DNA of 64,000 nucleotides from Saxidomus purpurata (Eukaryota > Mollusca > Bivalvia > Venerida > Veneridae): the NCBI GenBank assembly GCA_022818135.1, contig JAFMSR010000019.1, forward strand, positions 35,275,723-35,339,722, written 5' to 3'. The translations under genes and the position numbers were made by a program. Under the pieces are notes generated by a model. The model made no database searches and was not told where the DNA came from. It saw only the letters and a program-made list of their open reading frames with translations. Below are positions 1-13,900 of this stretch, piece after piece (positions within the stretch are counted from its first letter, which is position 1; each line of letters begins with the position of its first letter).

Positions 1-1690
1 AGTTAACAGATGTAGATTATAAAAAAGTATTAAGTATACGTGTTATGTGCTTTAGAATAATGTCCATTAGACCCCACTACCTTAAGTTACATTTTTGTCA
101 TTTTATCTAAAATTTATTAACAATTGAAGTGTCACTTAAGTTCACACTCTTAGTAATGTCCGTCTTTCTTTCCACGTTTCCTTGTCCGCTAATCATCTCA
201 TAAACCTTTTGTAAGATTTTCACCGAACTTGGTGGAAAGCATTGATATTAAGTCTAGTGGAGGTGCATATTACAATTTAGGGTCACATAGTTTAAGGGTT
301 AAGTTGAAAGTTGAGAATCTTGTCGGCCTTTCATCTTAAGAACCTCGTGTCGGATTTCCTGGGGCATGAAACTTGAAAACTATTTCCCGCTTTTCCTCCT
401 CAAAAGCCTTTGTTTTATTTTCACATTACTTAGTGGGAAGAATCAGTGCAATGCATAGTCATATCGCAATTTGGGGTCATATTGTTAAAGGTCAAGGTCA
501 AAGATGCCTGAATTTAAATAACGAACATATCCAGAAATGCCTCTTATATGTTGCCAATATGGCAACTAAATTGTGAAGGTTAAACTGTACTAAACACATC
601 TTTCTTCGTCAATTTTACCTGTTTATTCAATTTGCTACTTTTTGTTGGCCGAATCAAAACACTTCATTATTTCAAAGCACATGTACATCCAGTTTTAAAA
701 AGTACCTCTTGGAGATTTCAGAGCTTGTTTATAAAGATAATTTTGGTGTACTGCTTTAATTATTACGAGAATGTGATCACACATATTGACAAATTAAATA
801 AAGCTATGGGTAAATTTGCTTTTATGTTGTTGAATCATTCTTGACCAAAGACAGGTATACAGCAGGTAGAAAAAAGTTCCAGTAATCTCAGTATTACTGA
901 AGTCGGTACATTTAACTACCATTGCCTAAGTCGCATGGCTACGTTGTTGACAGGCTAGTAATAAGAGATATTCATGAACACTCAGCCATAATTTCTGTTC
1001 GTATAATATCTTTGACTGAGGCAAACCTACGAGAACAAGATTTCTTGCATATCGGGTCGGCATTTCCGGTGATTTTGCCCATGCCGGAAAAACCGGTCTG
1101 GCACCCTTCCTATGCCAGACGACTCTTGTGAATCATTTATGACGTAACGTTATAAACATTGTGAGGTCACTTTCCTAAACACAACGGCGGACTATCGTAT
1201 GTTTTTTATGATAATTCATCATTTTAATAAGTTTGCATTGAGAAATCTACTTTAACGTGCAAGACGGTAAGCAAGAAAAAGTTTCCGTCATGAGACATTT
1301 GGCTCAGATGGAAATTCCGTCACCTCGGGTAACTGTTTTGCGGGAACTCGGCAGGGCCTCATTCCCGCCGAAACAATTACCCTCGGTGGCGGATATTTCG
1401 ATCTGAACCTCGTGCTCATGGCAGAAACTATTAATGATACTGATAGTATAACTGATGATATTTGAAAACCGCAATGTATTTGTCAGTTATCTGCTACCAG
1501 TCTTTGATGGAAATAGTCCATGTAGCCATCTAAAATATCTCCGTCCTTTGTGCGTATTTCCATCTTCGTAGCCCCAATTAGATCGTAAATTCATTTGAAA
1601 GCAAAATGTTAAACGGGATGTAACCTAAGTAATATGTGACCCGATTTGTGAAAATATATGCCCTATAAGTTTTTAAGGTTGCGACCTTAC
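1..1690. other. Upstream intergenic sequence, no gene recognised
   Basis: AT-rich single-copy-looking DNA with only short frames. A GC-richer patch at 1040-1120 contains GGCATTTCCGGTGATTTTG and a near inverted CCATGCCGGAAAAACCGG, perhaps a repeat end. Confidence 0.5.
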
Positions 1691-1695
1691 CACTA

Positions 1696-1941
1696 ATGTT
1701 TACGTTATATCTAGTATTCTGTATTATCCTGTACAATGTTAACGCAGCAATGCTTTTGTTCAACTGTAATTTGATCAAAGAGGAAGAGAATAGTTTGAAG
1801 GTTTTCGTTCGTGATATGGTCACTGATTACGGAAGAGAAATTTATGATTGGAGCTTGCGATGTAGTCAATTTACATGGCGCGTAATTAAACCCATTTTAG
1901 TACATTCTTTATTCGTTCTTGCGACCTGGCCTAGTTACTGA
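1696..1941 (+). CDS. Possible small secreted ORF (81 codons), unrecognised
   Basis: ATG start. The first 17 residues (MFTLYLVFCIILYNVNA) look like a signal peptide with an Ala end, followed by a charged stretch (IKEEENSLKVFVRD) and an aromatic C-terminal part. No homologue recognised. A same-length frame exists on the other strand, so chance is quite possible. Confidence 0.2.
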   Translation: MFTLYLVFCIILYNVNAAMLLFNCNLIKEEENSLKVFVRDMVTDYGREIYDWSLRCSQFTWRVIKPILVHSLFVLATWPSY

Positions 1942-3318
1942 ATCAATTCAAAATTTTAAACAGAGATAATATCTTTCTACAGAGTAGCTTTATAAAAGTG
2001 TGACCATGAACTCAAGGTTATACTGAAACGGAAAAGAAAGGCAGGGTAACAAAATATGTAATTATATCAAAACGTCTATGTGTAGAAGTAGTGATATCAT
2101 GCACTTACAATTAAACTTGAACTGGTTTTGAATGATTTTAGGTCGATGAGCACAGTGACCGAGATAATTATCTGACCGATTTTCATACTTCTGCACATAG
2201 CTGTTTTGATAGTATTACCCTGCGTTTCTCTTTCGCTTCAGTATACACACAAGCTGTGAAATCGACGTTTGTAAAATTCAATGTTCTTAACCTTGTTTTA
2301 GTTTGGGGCCCCTTAAAGGGGATTGGTCGGTCGGGGAGCACCCTCTACTTCAACATCTTCAACCTAAGTGCATTGTAGTTCTTTACAAAAAATAAAGAAT
2401 TAACAAAATAAAAAAGGTGAAGCTAGTAGCAATAAGGACAAATTAGAAGACATTGTTTACTTGCAGCCCACAGATCTTTGTCGACGCCCGCAACAGGACG
2501 TAACTCATTCGGAGCTTTCAAATATTGGATACTAGAATAATACCTATTATTCAGTTTTTTCCTCTTAATTTTGTGTGTTTTAAGTATATCATTCTTTTTT
2601 ATATTTTCGTTAAGTGCATGTTTTTGTTTATTCTATTTTATTTTTTTTACATTTATTCTCGATTGCGAAACAAGTTCTTACAACTTATATTAATCGTTCT
2701 CGCGACTCATTCCAGACGGAATCAACCTCGAAGAGAGTGAGGCAATGTAGAAATATTGGTGTTTTGCCTAAGGACACTACCGACATGGCGATCGTAGGGA
2801 TCGATACCGGGGCCCTTCGATCCTAAGGCGAACGCGCTACCATTGCGCCACGGCGGCTCCGCTTTAAGTGCATGTGTACATTATATAAGTTAAAGACTTG
2901 ATTTTTAAGGGTTATATGTTTTCTTCTATTGAGAAATGTATATTTCTCAGATTGATTAGTATAATAAAGGTTTGGTATGTGTTATACATTTTAAGTTAAA
3001 TTAATAATCAACTTTGAACATAATTGTTTTTTTTTTTTGCACTAAAACTTTTATCTTAGTCCTCATTTTGAAAAATGCTTATATTTCGGAGTAACTTCAA
3101 GTATTGGCTGGAACTAACACAAATTAATTTTAGGGTTTTAACCTGCTGATTTTGAAATACGATCGATATGTTTTCGTACTAACTTAGTATTTTCAAAAAC
3201 CACCTAATATTCCTACGGATTTTGTTTTGGGGGTAAAGTATCACCTTTCAAATTTTTTAAAGTGAAGCTGTGCGTTACTTATTTGAGTGCATTGTTAAAT
3301 TATTATTCAGTGAAGAAC
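1942..3318. other. Region upstream of gene 1
   Basis: Holds the SINE head at 2.8 kb and otherwise AT-rich DNA. No TATA box or initiator could be placed with confidence. An untranslated 5' exon ending before 3310 is possible. Confidence 0.4.
2786..2858 (-). repeat. tRNA-derived SINE head
   Basis: On the - strand: GTGGCGCAATGGTAGCGCG (A box) and CCGGTATCGATCCC (B box), separated as in tRNA. No acceptor stem closes. Confidence 0.6.
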
Positions 3319-3379
3319 ATGTGGGGAAAAATTAATTTCGTTAATGTTCTTCTAGCTGTGTTGTCTTATTTTGCTGGCT
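3319..3379 (+). CDS. Exon 1: start codon and signal peptide
   Basis: The ATG opens a classic secretory signal of 20 codons ([20 protein letters not shown]) followed by a strong gtaagt donor in phase 1. The Lys near the start and the Val/Leu/Ala core are what a signal peptide shows. An ag 10 bases before the ATG after a T-rich stretch could be the acceptor of an untranslated first exon. Confidence 0.75.
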
Positions 3380-4961
3380 GTAAGTTGTTTTTTCTTATTT
3401 TCTAGAATTAGTGTTTATCGATGAAAAATTGATACATAATATAATCGGACATAACTGAAAGGAATATGAAATAAAATAAATTAACAAATTAATTATCTAT
3501 TTATTTAATTGATAAATAAAGTAATAGATAAATGAATTAATAGATAAATTAAATAATTAATAAAAATCAAATTAATTATCTAATAAAGCAAGTAGGTTGA
3601 TTCGCGAAACAGTGAGAAAGAGTGTGTCTGAGTGAGTGATTGAGTCTGTAACGGAATAAGTTAGTTTATTCGTTTATCCCTTTGTATATTCTGCTATATT
3701 GTTAATAAACTCATGCATGTCCATATGAAAGACGGGAAACTGCTTATATCCAAGTCTGATGATCTATAATTTACAATTTTGGTTCTGTCCCGTTATAATG
3801 GTATTAATCAGGCTGTGACCTTGAATTTATGATACACAAGATGTCGGTTAAGATGCAAGAGATCTGCCTGAGCATATGATTGGTCAAATTGAGTCCATTA
3901 TAACCATAGACATCGCCTCACTAACAGTCATTGGAACACAATTACAGGCAGCTCTTATTTTACCAAGAAAGACGTCCGGGAATGAACTTTATTTGCGTCA
4001 AAAACATTCTCCAAATTGCTTTTTAGCTCGACTATTCGAAGATGAGAAAGGCTATTGCACTCGCCCCGGTATCGGCGTTTGCGTTGGTTAAAGGTTTTTT
4101 TGCTCGACTATTCGAAGAATAAGGAGGCTATTGCACTCGCCCCGGCGTCGGCGTTGGTGTCGGCGTTGGTTAAAGTTTTTATAAAGTCAAATATCGTGAA
4201 TATTATCAAAGGTATTGACTTGAAACTCAAATTTTATGTTTACCGTCAACATCTTCACCTGAGGAAACAATCCCCATAACTCTGTATTGATTTATGACAG
4301 ATTTATGCCGCTTTTAAACTTAGAACTTTGGTAAAAGATTTTATAAAGTCGAATATCTTGAATACTATCGAGCGTATTGACTTGATACTTAAAATGTATG
4401 TTAACTATCAACATCTTCACCACTGTTTTTGATTTTTGACATATTTACTAGTTTGCCCCTTTTTAACTTAGAAATTTGTCACAGGTTTTACCAGACTATT
4501 ATATGGAAATACTCGAAATGGCTTACTTTTGAAATGTCATAAAATAACTATGCAGCATGCAGCGGTCATGCTTTGTTAATTTTATGCATATCAATTTTTG
4601 AACGTTATAAAGTTATTCATGTTCAAATATACAAGGTCATGTATTTCTTTGAAATTCCCTCATGAGCGGTGAGTAATTATACATTCTCTACCAGTGAATA
4701 ACGGTCCATATTTCGAGTAAAATATTTGACAAAAAAGGGTTGTTTTCCTGATGCACATGTCACGGTACGGATAAAATTACAATTGGAAAAAGTAAGTGAT
4801 CGGGTAGCTCAATCGGGAGAGCATTCGTCCTGTAAGCTGGTGCGGGTTCATCGATCTCACCCTGCGATATTTGTTGCCTTCTTACTGCATAGACATACAA
4901 CTCTGACTATTTTTAGCTCGACTATTCGAAGAATAAGGAGAGCTATCCTAGTCACCCGAGT

Positions 4962-4993
<32 letters not shown>

Positions 4994-7900
4994 AACCACT
5001 TATGTTAAAGTTTGCGTACCACCTCAAATATTATCAAAGTCCATTGACATATGGCTTTGAAACTTTGCACACTTGTTCACCATCATGCCCCCAACCTGTA
5101 CACAGGAGGAGGTACCTCTATCAAGCATTTTGACAACATTATGCCCCTTTTTAGCTCGACTATTCGAAGAATAAGGAGGCTATTGCACTCGCCCCAGCGT
5201 CGGCGTCGGCGTCGGTGTCGGCGTCGGCGTCTGCGTTGGTTAAAGTTTTTCATAAAGTCAAATATCTTGAATACTATCAAAGATATTGACTTGAAACTCA
5301 AACTATATGTTTACCATCAACATCTACACATGAGGAAACAATCCCCATAACTCTGTTTTGATTTTTGACAGATTTATGCCCCTTTTTAACTTAAAATTTT
5401 TGGTTGAAGTTTTTATAAATTCAAATATCTTGAAAACTATCAAAGGTATTGACTTGAAACTCAAAGTATGTGTCTACCATTAACATCGTCACCTGAGGAA
5501 ACAATCCCCATAACCCCATAACACAATTTATGCCCCTTTTTAACTTAGAATGTTTGGTTAAAATTTTTTATAAAGTCAAATATCTTGAATACTATCAAAC
5601 GTATTGACTTGAAACTTAAAATGAATGTTTACTATCAACATCTTCACCAATGTTTTTGATTTTTGACATATTTATGCCCCTTTTAAACTTAGAATTTTGT
5701 CACAGTTTTTACCAGACTATTATTAGAAATACTCGAAATGGCTTACTTTTGAAATGTCATAGAATAATTATGCAGCATGCAGCGGTCATGCTTTTTTAAT
5801 TTTAAACATATCAATTTTGAAACGTTACAAAGTTATTCATGATCAAATATACAAGGTCATGTATTTCTTTGAAATTACCCCCCCCCCCCTTTCTCCCCCC
5901 AGGTGGCTTACAGAATCCAGAGTATGGCTTTGCATGTAATGTACATTTACATAGGTCTTTCAACAAGTTTCATATCTTTGACCTGAATTCTTATAGACAA
6001 TTACACAATACACCTGTTCTTAGACAACAAAAAAACAACATTTTACCGACAAGCTTTCGAATAGTCGAGCGTGCTGTCATGAGACAGCTCTTGTTCTACT
6101 TAGAATTTACGTTAAAGTTTGCGTACCACCTCAAATATTTTCAAAGTCCATTGACATTTGGCTTTGAAACTTTGCACGCTTGTTCACCATCATGCCCCCA
6201 ACCTGTACACAGGAGGAGGTAACTCTATCAAGCATTTTGACAAAATTATGCCCCTTTTTTACTTAAAATTAACGTTAAAGTTTGCGTACCACCTCAAATA
6301 TTTTCAAAGTCCATTGACATCTGGCTTTGAAACTTCTCACGCTTGTTCACCATCATGCCCCCAACCTGTACACAGGAGGAGGTCACTGTATCAAGCATTT
6401 TGACAAAATTATGCCCCTTTTTCGACTTAGAATTTACGTTCAAGTTTGCGTACCACCTCAAATATTTTCAAAGTCCATTGACATCTGGCTTTGAAACTTC
6501 GCACGCTTGTTCACCATCATGCCCCCAACCTGTACACAGGAGGAGGTCACTGTATCAAGCATTTTGACAGAATTATGCCCCTTTTTCGACTTAGAATTTA
6601 CGTTAAAGTTTGCGTACCACCTCAAATATTTTCCAATTCAATTGTCATCTGGCTTTGAAACTTTGCACACTTGTTCACCATCATGCCCCCAACCTGTACA
6701 CAGGAGGAGGTAACTCTATCAAGCCTTTTGACAGAATTATGCCCCTTTTTAAACTTAGATTCCAGGATGGATATTATTTTATATTGTCAATCACTGAGAA
6801 TAGTCGAGCGCGCTGTCTACTGACAGCTCTTGTTTACTATGAAATCTAGTTACCCATCTCTTTCATATACTCAAAACCACACCGACCATCGTTTTTAAGA
6901 CAGTTCTTGTTTTCAAATGAGCTCTAATACAGGTTCACTTTAAAACATTTTGGTATGCTTTTGTGATCGCCTGGTGTCCGTCGTCGTCGAATAGTGTGAT
7001 CTTAACTACAGAATTTTGAGTGGATAAGATATCATGTTTATTTTAGTGCCATGTTATAAGATCAGAAAAATATCCCAGTTAATGTTAAGCTAATTTTTGA
7101 CCACTCTGCATAAATTTCGGTGAAGTAGAACTTTCTCCAAGAATATTTACACACTCTCTTAACTTTTGATGTATGTTCGTTTTACGCTTCAATTCCTTAA
7201 TTTGAACATCTCAACGTGGGCTTTGGGTTGTAAACATGCTTGTACCCGGATCACGTGAATCACCCACATGTTTCCAGGTCAGACATGGGGTCAATTACAT
7301 TGAAATGTTATAAATTCAGTTATAATTACTTTAAGAAAGTCTTCAATTAAACTACAATTACCATTACAAATGTTTTAAATGCAATTAATTCAATCACAAT
7401 TACGTCACAAATGTAACTGATTAAAATACAAATTACTTTTAGTTTTTAAATTCATTTTTTGAAGTTAAAAGTTGTCATGATTATACCTGAAATTACTTTT
7501 TTAACAAATCTCACACACTTGCCTTTTAACTTTAAGAAGGCATTTAGCTTTTACACCCAAAGCTTCCAAGCCTTGCCTTTAAAACACTTGTCAGACCCCA
7601 GTTAGAGAATGCATTCCAGGTTTGGAGTCCATACTACCAACCTGACAGGTTAGATATGATTCAGAGGTCGGTGGCTAGATGGTGTTGTAAGCACTGTTCT
7701 CAGCCAATCCTCCAATATCCCAGAAATTTCAATAGTTTGATTTACAAAATCTGATAAAAACAAGTCCCTATTCCCAGTCTATGCCCCTAAAACAGCAATA
7801 ACATCCTCTTCCCACCTTTAAAGTGACATTATGCGCATCTTACTGCACATAGTGTATTTTTGGTGACAGTTTTATAAAAGAAATCTTTTGTTGCAGTTCA

Positions 7901-10900
7901 TTTAAATGTGTTAAATAAATGATAATGCCACATTAGTATTTGAAGTTGGTGCTTTAGAAATAGAAAATCGGACTGATAAAATAAAAGTTCCTTTCTTTGC
8001 AGTGATCTCCCTTATGTTGTTGTTGTTGTTGTTGTTGATAGAGATTTCAGCATTGTAAGGGAAGCAACTCCTGCATGCAGCCCCTAGAACTACATGGTCA
8101 TTATCTTCCCATCCTTACCACTAGAAGAGAAATTTCTCTTCTACTGGTGCTCTTTAATATTTCTTCTAATAATTCTTAATTCCTTAATTCCATAATTCCC
8201 TATCGAGTGTTCTGTCTTACAGTGCAGTGTCCTGGGAAACAGTTGAGGATTTTAACTGTTAATTTTAGACTTGAACTTTGAATGCTGCCCAAACTTGTGT
8301 CTGTATACAATTTGCTTATTGTAAATAGTTTTACTCACTGTGGTAACTTTACAAGGACTTTTATTTAAATGTTGAGTGTTTTGTACCCTTGCTCCACCAC
8401 CAACTGTCATGATGTTCAGTTATGAATGTGTGCAGTATTGATAGATTGATGTATGAAGTTTCCAGTACCAACATTTTTGGGAACTTTAAAATGTTCCAGA
8501 ATATTTGTGAATGCCATTTCTTTATCTACATACTTACTATCTAACCAAATAGTGAAGCTTTAATTTGAGATTTTTCTGAACCACACAGCTGTTTTATACT
8601 TACCAAGCACAAATTTATTTTTCAAAGGATTTTTATAGGTGTTTATTGTCACCTCAATTATCAGTTTTGCCCTCTATGGCATAACAACAAAACAACACTA
8701 CAATTGCAAAGCTTTTAAACAATTATGGCATGGGGTTATTCATATGTTGAATATTCTATTGAATTTCTTCACTAAGGGTAGTTGTTTATTTATAAAATTT
8801 AATTTTTGTTTAGTTACTTCTTTCTTTACCAGAGTGAATTATTTCTAACTTGTATACTTGATTTCTATGGTTTTTACATTTAAAATTTGATGAAAGTAAT
8901 TAAGAATTGAAATTACATGCATTTTTGCTGATGTGATTAATTACATTACAATGACATGTAATTGAAAACTACTTAAATTACAAATTACATTCAGTTACAT
9001 CAAATTTTGAAATTAATTACAGTCAAATACATTTACATAATTACCCAATTTCTGATCCAGATCTCATGAATTACTCGCATTTATCTGGATCATAGGGACC
9101 TGGTTGCACAAATATTTTTTAAATAGAATACTAAAAAAATTCCTCATATTCTACTTATATAAAGACAAGGGTGGACAGTCGCCATCTTTTCACCAAGCGG
9201 AAGTTGACATAATATTCCTAATCAACGGCATATCTACGGCTCCCGGCGACCCTATACGGTGAAAGCATACACTGGATAAAATTCCTTACTTCAATAATTA
9301 ATTTTGTTCTTTCAAAAACAATAAATACAATTTCATGAAGTTATTGAAAGCACAAGAAAGTGGAATTCATTACAAATCGACAAACATAATTTCATTTTAA
9401 ATAAGTAAAGAGTTGACATATTCTACTGGAATAAAGAAGGTGTAACGGTATTTCAAAAGTCACAAAGGCATATTAGTCTACGACTGTTATATGTCAATAA
9501 CGTGTGTGCCCTCCCCCAGGTTGTCTTGGTGTAGTTGCATGCCACGGTTTGCAGCAATATGCGGTATAAGCACAGGTTGAATGATGTCCGTCTGATATCG
9601 TCGCGCATTCATGTTGCCTTGTATGGACACAATCGGTGTTTTTGTTTGCATCGAAATGCCCGCCCATATCATAATGGATCTTCCCCTGCACTGATCCACC
9701 TCAAGAACACAATTGGCGCTGTTTCTCTCACCATGTCGGCGATAGATGCGCGTGCGGCCGTCGCCACAACGCAAGGTTATCCTTGTCTCGTCGACGAAAA
9801 GAACATTTGCCCAGTCGGCCCTGGTGAACCGTAAATGTCGCCTAGCCTACGATAAGCGAACTTGGCGGTGTCTTCTCGTTAAAAGTGAGCTGATACATGA
9901 CGTCCATGTGTCCCCCTAGTATGCCTTGAAGTTGTTTTAGCTGGTAGAAATCGATCACGGAGATGTGAAATGATCATGTGTCTGTCCTGCTGTGGTGTTG
10001 TGACCCTCTGTTTGAATCGTCGGGGTCGATCAGCCACACTTCCGGTTTGGTTTACATGTGCAACCAGGTCCCTATGATCTTGATCTCGTTAATGACTCCT
10101 ATTTATCCGGTTCTCGTGAATTATCCACATCGTGCATTAGCGCTATAACATACTTCCCATATTTATGATAACTGTACATTACTTGGTCATATACATTATG
10201 GTTATTGTTAATTTCTTTTCAGAAAATATCTGATGTTTCTGATTTTCCCAATATTTAGGCATTAACTACTGTAACAGTAAATTCATTCACTCATTTTAAG
10301 TGGCTACTTTTGACTTTTGACGTATTATTTTCCTTCCTATATGATAAAATGAAGTTTTATTGAACAGCTTTATTACCTGTGTAAACTGCTTATCCCCTGT
10401 ATCAGCTTATTTTATAGCACAAAGTAAGTTATATATTCTATGCAAGTTCTTATTTCATTTTTGCATATCCGGTAATATCAAATAACATAAGCAAATAATA
10501 TATTTGCATGAAAACCTTTGAAAAGAAAACGTATGTATAAGTTAGTGTTAATGTAAGTCAAATTTTAACAATTAATAAATCCTAAGGGAGCAGGCGGTAG
10601 CTCAGAAAAGAAATAATATTTTTCATTGAACGTAAAATGATAAATAAATACTATATTAAAGAACAAGTCAGATTTTTGAAAAGATCGGTCGATTGAAAAA
10701 AAAAGTGAATTTTTTTAACGCTTCCTGCGTAGACTGAGGCTGTTGTGCTTCTTCCATGAGGTTATTCAAACGGTCTGAAATAAACATATCTTAGAACGAA
10801 TAGTTAAATAAAAAGGTTCCAGTATAAATTCCTGTAAACTATATCTGTATTTTTTTAAATTACGTTGCAAACGCTTTTGAAATTACAAAATCAATATATA

Positions 10901-13900
10901 GTGAAGCGGTGCCGTAAAACCAAGCTCATCAATATTTTAAAACGATTTTCTCAAATTATATGTAGATCTAGATTGTTTGCTTGTGTTGAAGATTCTAACC
11001 GTTACATTTAGATCTATGTTTTATGTTTTAGCATATCATTTTGGGGAAAAATATTCTCACCGGAAACTGTGAACGAGCAGCTTTAAAGTACATGTATCAT
11101 TCGGCAATTACAGATCAAGGAGCGATATATGATTTTTTTTTAAACTAATGTTTTTGTAAAAAATACCGTGGACCAACCCAAGATAATATATATAACATAG
11201 CTTAATAAATCCGATGTCATAGATGTCGGTACGACTTTGAAGTATTAGGTGTACATGGATATCTTTTATTGTGTAACGCATTGCCCCGGGGTCTGTAAAA
11301 CTTTGTCTAATTGTTAGGGGCAAAGTGTTACATTTACTTTCCATTTCTAGGACGTTATTTACTAATATCAATTATGTAAGACTATTCTTGATTGAAGAAT
11401 GAGTGTTTATATGGGAATAGAAATGAAAGGATAGTAAACGCGTTCTTATAGATTATTATGTGAAAAGGTCTCCTTTACTAGAAATTTCCCTGATGCATAA
11501 AACGGCGAATAAATGGCTTAATAAATAATTATTTTCTGAAATAATAAAAAAATATTTAGTTTCAGTATCAAACGGAACGTGTGATGGCGATGTTAGAGAT
11601 TTTTCGGCCTTGCCGTTTTACGACAGCTGGGACGACACATACTACGGAATAGTAAATGCAAATTCAGAGGGTTGGTATAGAATGCCCGCCGAAAACTTGA
11701 ATATTCCATACTTTAGATCTGTGCACTACGCTTGTCCTTGGTTTACAGAAGGTGTATACCATTTCGGTAATAATTGTTCTTTCGGTTTAATAGTATATCA
11801 CCGGCCTATCTTTAAATAAACAGAAATACGAACTGCTATAATGTTAACTTTTAATACCTTGCAATTTGAAATCCTTATACACAATCATAATACACATAAA
11901 TACAAAATTACAACACACTACATATTTACCAATGCATAACTGTAAAACATGATCCGCGACTGTGTTTGACTTCTGTTATGGATTGCATTTTACAGCAAAT
12001 ATGGGTTATTTTTAACCTTTGCTGTTTCGTTTTCACTTTACCTTAACCATTGAACGATTTAGCAACTCGGCATGAACTTGAAAATAAACAAATTTGGTAA
12101 AAGGGGAGCGGTGGTGTAGAGGCTAAGGTGTCTGCAGCTCATCTCGGAGGTTGTGGGTTCCAGCCCCATTGGGGTTATTACCGTACCTCCTCATATAACA
12201 CCAGTACTGATTTTTCCAGGAAGCGGACTCGAAAGTGTCTCAATTAACTACATACTTTCTCACAATCGAGCTAAAATAAATTAGTATAAACTATAAATGT
12301 TAGTGCCACAACTAAAACATGGATTCAGACAATTGCAGGTACATACTTTATGAACCATTCTCTGTCATACAATGAAAACATATTTTGCTAGACGATCCAC
12401 TTGATTCAATTTTGCAGAAGACCTTCCAAGTGTACTGGGTGAAGAAGAGAAAGAAATAAATGTACGGACGTGTAGTCGAAACCAGAATGATTATTATTAT
12501 TCTTTCGATTGCGATTTCGGTGAAGATTTTCCAGTTAAAATAAGAATATGTCAAGGCACACTCCAGTACTATCTCCCCTACGTACCAAGGCATAATCGAT
12601 GGACATCTTATTGTTTTGGTAACTAGTTTTTCTGAAATACATGTATATTTAAAGTTGTGAATTATATTGAATTGCATTTCATACATTAGTACAAAGTCCT
12701 TTTTAATTTAACTTGTTGCGTCGGTTGTATTTTAACTGCTTGCGGATGCCTCTTTCTCCACCAGCTTGGTATAGCTAGCTGCTTTATTAAGGTTAGAACA
12801 ATGTTAATACTTGCTCAACATATCATATTAGAAACTACTCCTTAATGTGTTATGAAGAAAACTTGCTTCATATGAAATCAATTGTAAATGTTTAATTCCG
12901 ATTCGTTTTGGGACGAAACACGTTTGAATTGTTTAGAAATCACAAAATAATAAATTTATCAATCGGTTTATCTTATAAAAATAAATATCACAATTCAACT
13001 ATTGTTATTTTGTGTATTACCGTGTTTCTTTTCAAATACGTTTTACTTATATGTAAAACACTAATAGTTTCCAAATGAAGCTGGTAAATGTCATTTATAC
13101 ATATGCAGTTGCTACCGAGCATGAGTTCCTATCACAACTAATTGTGCATGTTGAACCAGAGCTTATATACAGAGCAGTGACTATTGGGGAAACTGGGGAG
13201 TTCGAAGTAACCAGACCGTTCTTACAGTTCAAATGTGTTCCTGAAACCAGCAGGGCTTTATCCTATATAGTAAGATGGTAAATATCCCTTTTTATTACAT
13301 GAAGTTTTGCCCATGATCATGTCTAGGGTTGCATGAAATATCTAAAAGTATTTAATGACTAGAGTGCTCCCCTTTGAAATCTATTAGAACTATTGAAACA
13401 CTGTGGACAGGAAAAAACTGAGACAGAAGAGATGAAGAAATGAGAACACGGAGAATTAGAGAGGAGGAAAAGAAAAAATTAAGAAAACTAACAGGAGAGG
13501 AAACATAGAACGAAGAAGAGATGATCAGAAGGGGGAAATGAGAAAAAAGTAGAGGAGGAGGAAAAGAAACAGAAGAAGTAGATTAAATAGAGATTGGAGT
13601 AAAAGGAGGAAAGGCAACGGAGGGTACGAAGTGGACCAGAAAGGAGAGAAGGAGTGGACTGAGGAAAGGGAAAATGGGGGATGAGAATACATGGATAGGA
13701 TGAACACGAAAGGCTAGAGTCTACAGTCTGTCTGCCCAGTTAATGAGTTATGAACTGGAATTAGGGTAATGTTTAGCACTAGGGTTTAAATAAGTTATTT
13801 ATGATATAAGTTATGGTAAGAACTAGGTAAGGTTTCGTATTTCTATTGGATTCCAGGGTATTTTCTTGAGAAATCATTGTTCTTTTATATGCAAGTTTCG

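Larger units (their letters stand above)
4022..6840. repeat. Complex block of tandem and inverted repeats
   Basis: GCTCGACTATTCGAAGA occurs several times on the left (4026, 4111, 4916, 5155), each followed by GGAGGCTATTGCACTCG and GTCGGC hexamers. Its complement GAATAGTCGAGCG and GACAGCTCTTGTT occur on the right (6060, 6798). Between them are about 165-bp units with TTATAAAGTCAAATATCTTG. It looks like a non-autonomous element with tandem internal repeats, duplicated or nested. Confidence 0.75.
7280..9054. mobile_element. Probable older hAT-like element of the same family, about 1.8 kb
   Basis: Left end CAGACATGGGGTCAATTACA and right end ACCCAATTTCTG resemble the 54.9-kb element, and both subterminal zones are TAATTACA-rich. 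The flanks ttccaggt and atccagat agree at six of eight bases. The centre holds LINE-derived sequence, so the element is either composite or invaded. Confidence 0.5.

Noticed and set aside
2786..12176. Functional tRNA genes at 2.8, 4.8 and 12.1 kb
   Set aside because: A and B boxes are present, but the acceptor stems do not pair, as expected for SINE heads.
12348..12686. 112-codon frame on the - strand
   Set aside because: Antisense shadow of exon 3, which has splice sites, the correct phase and D8C residues.
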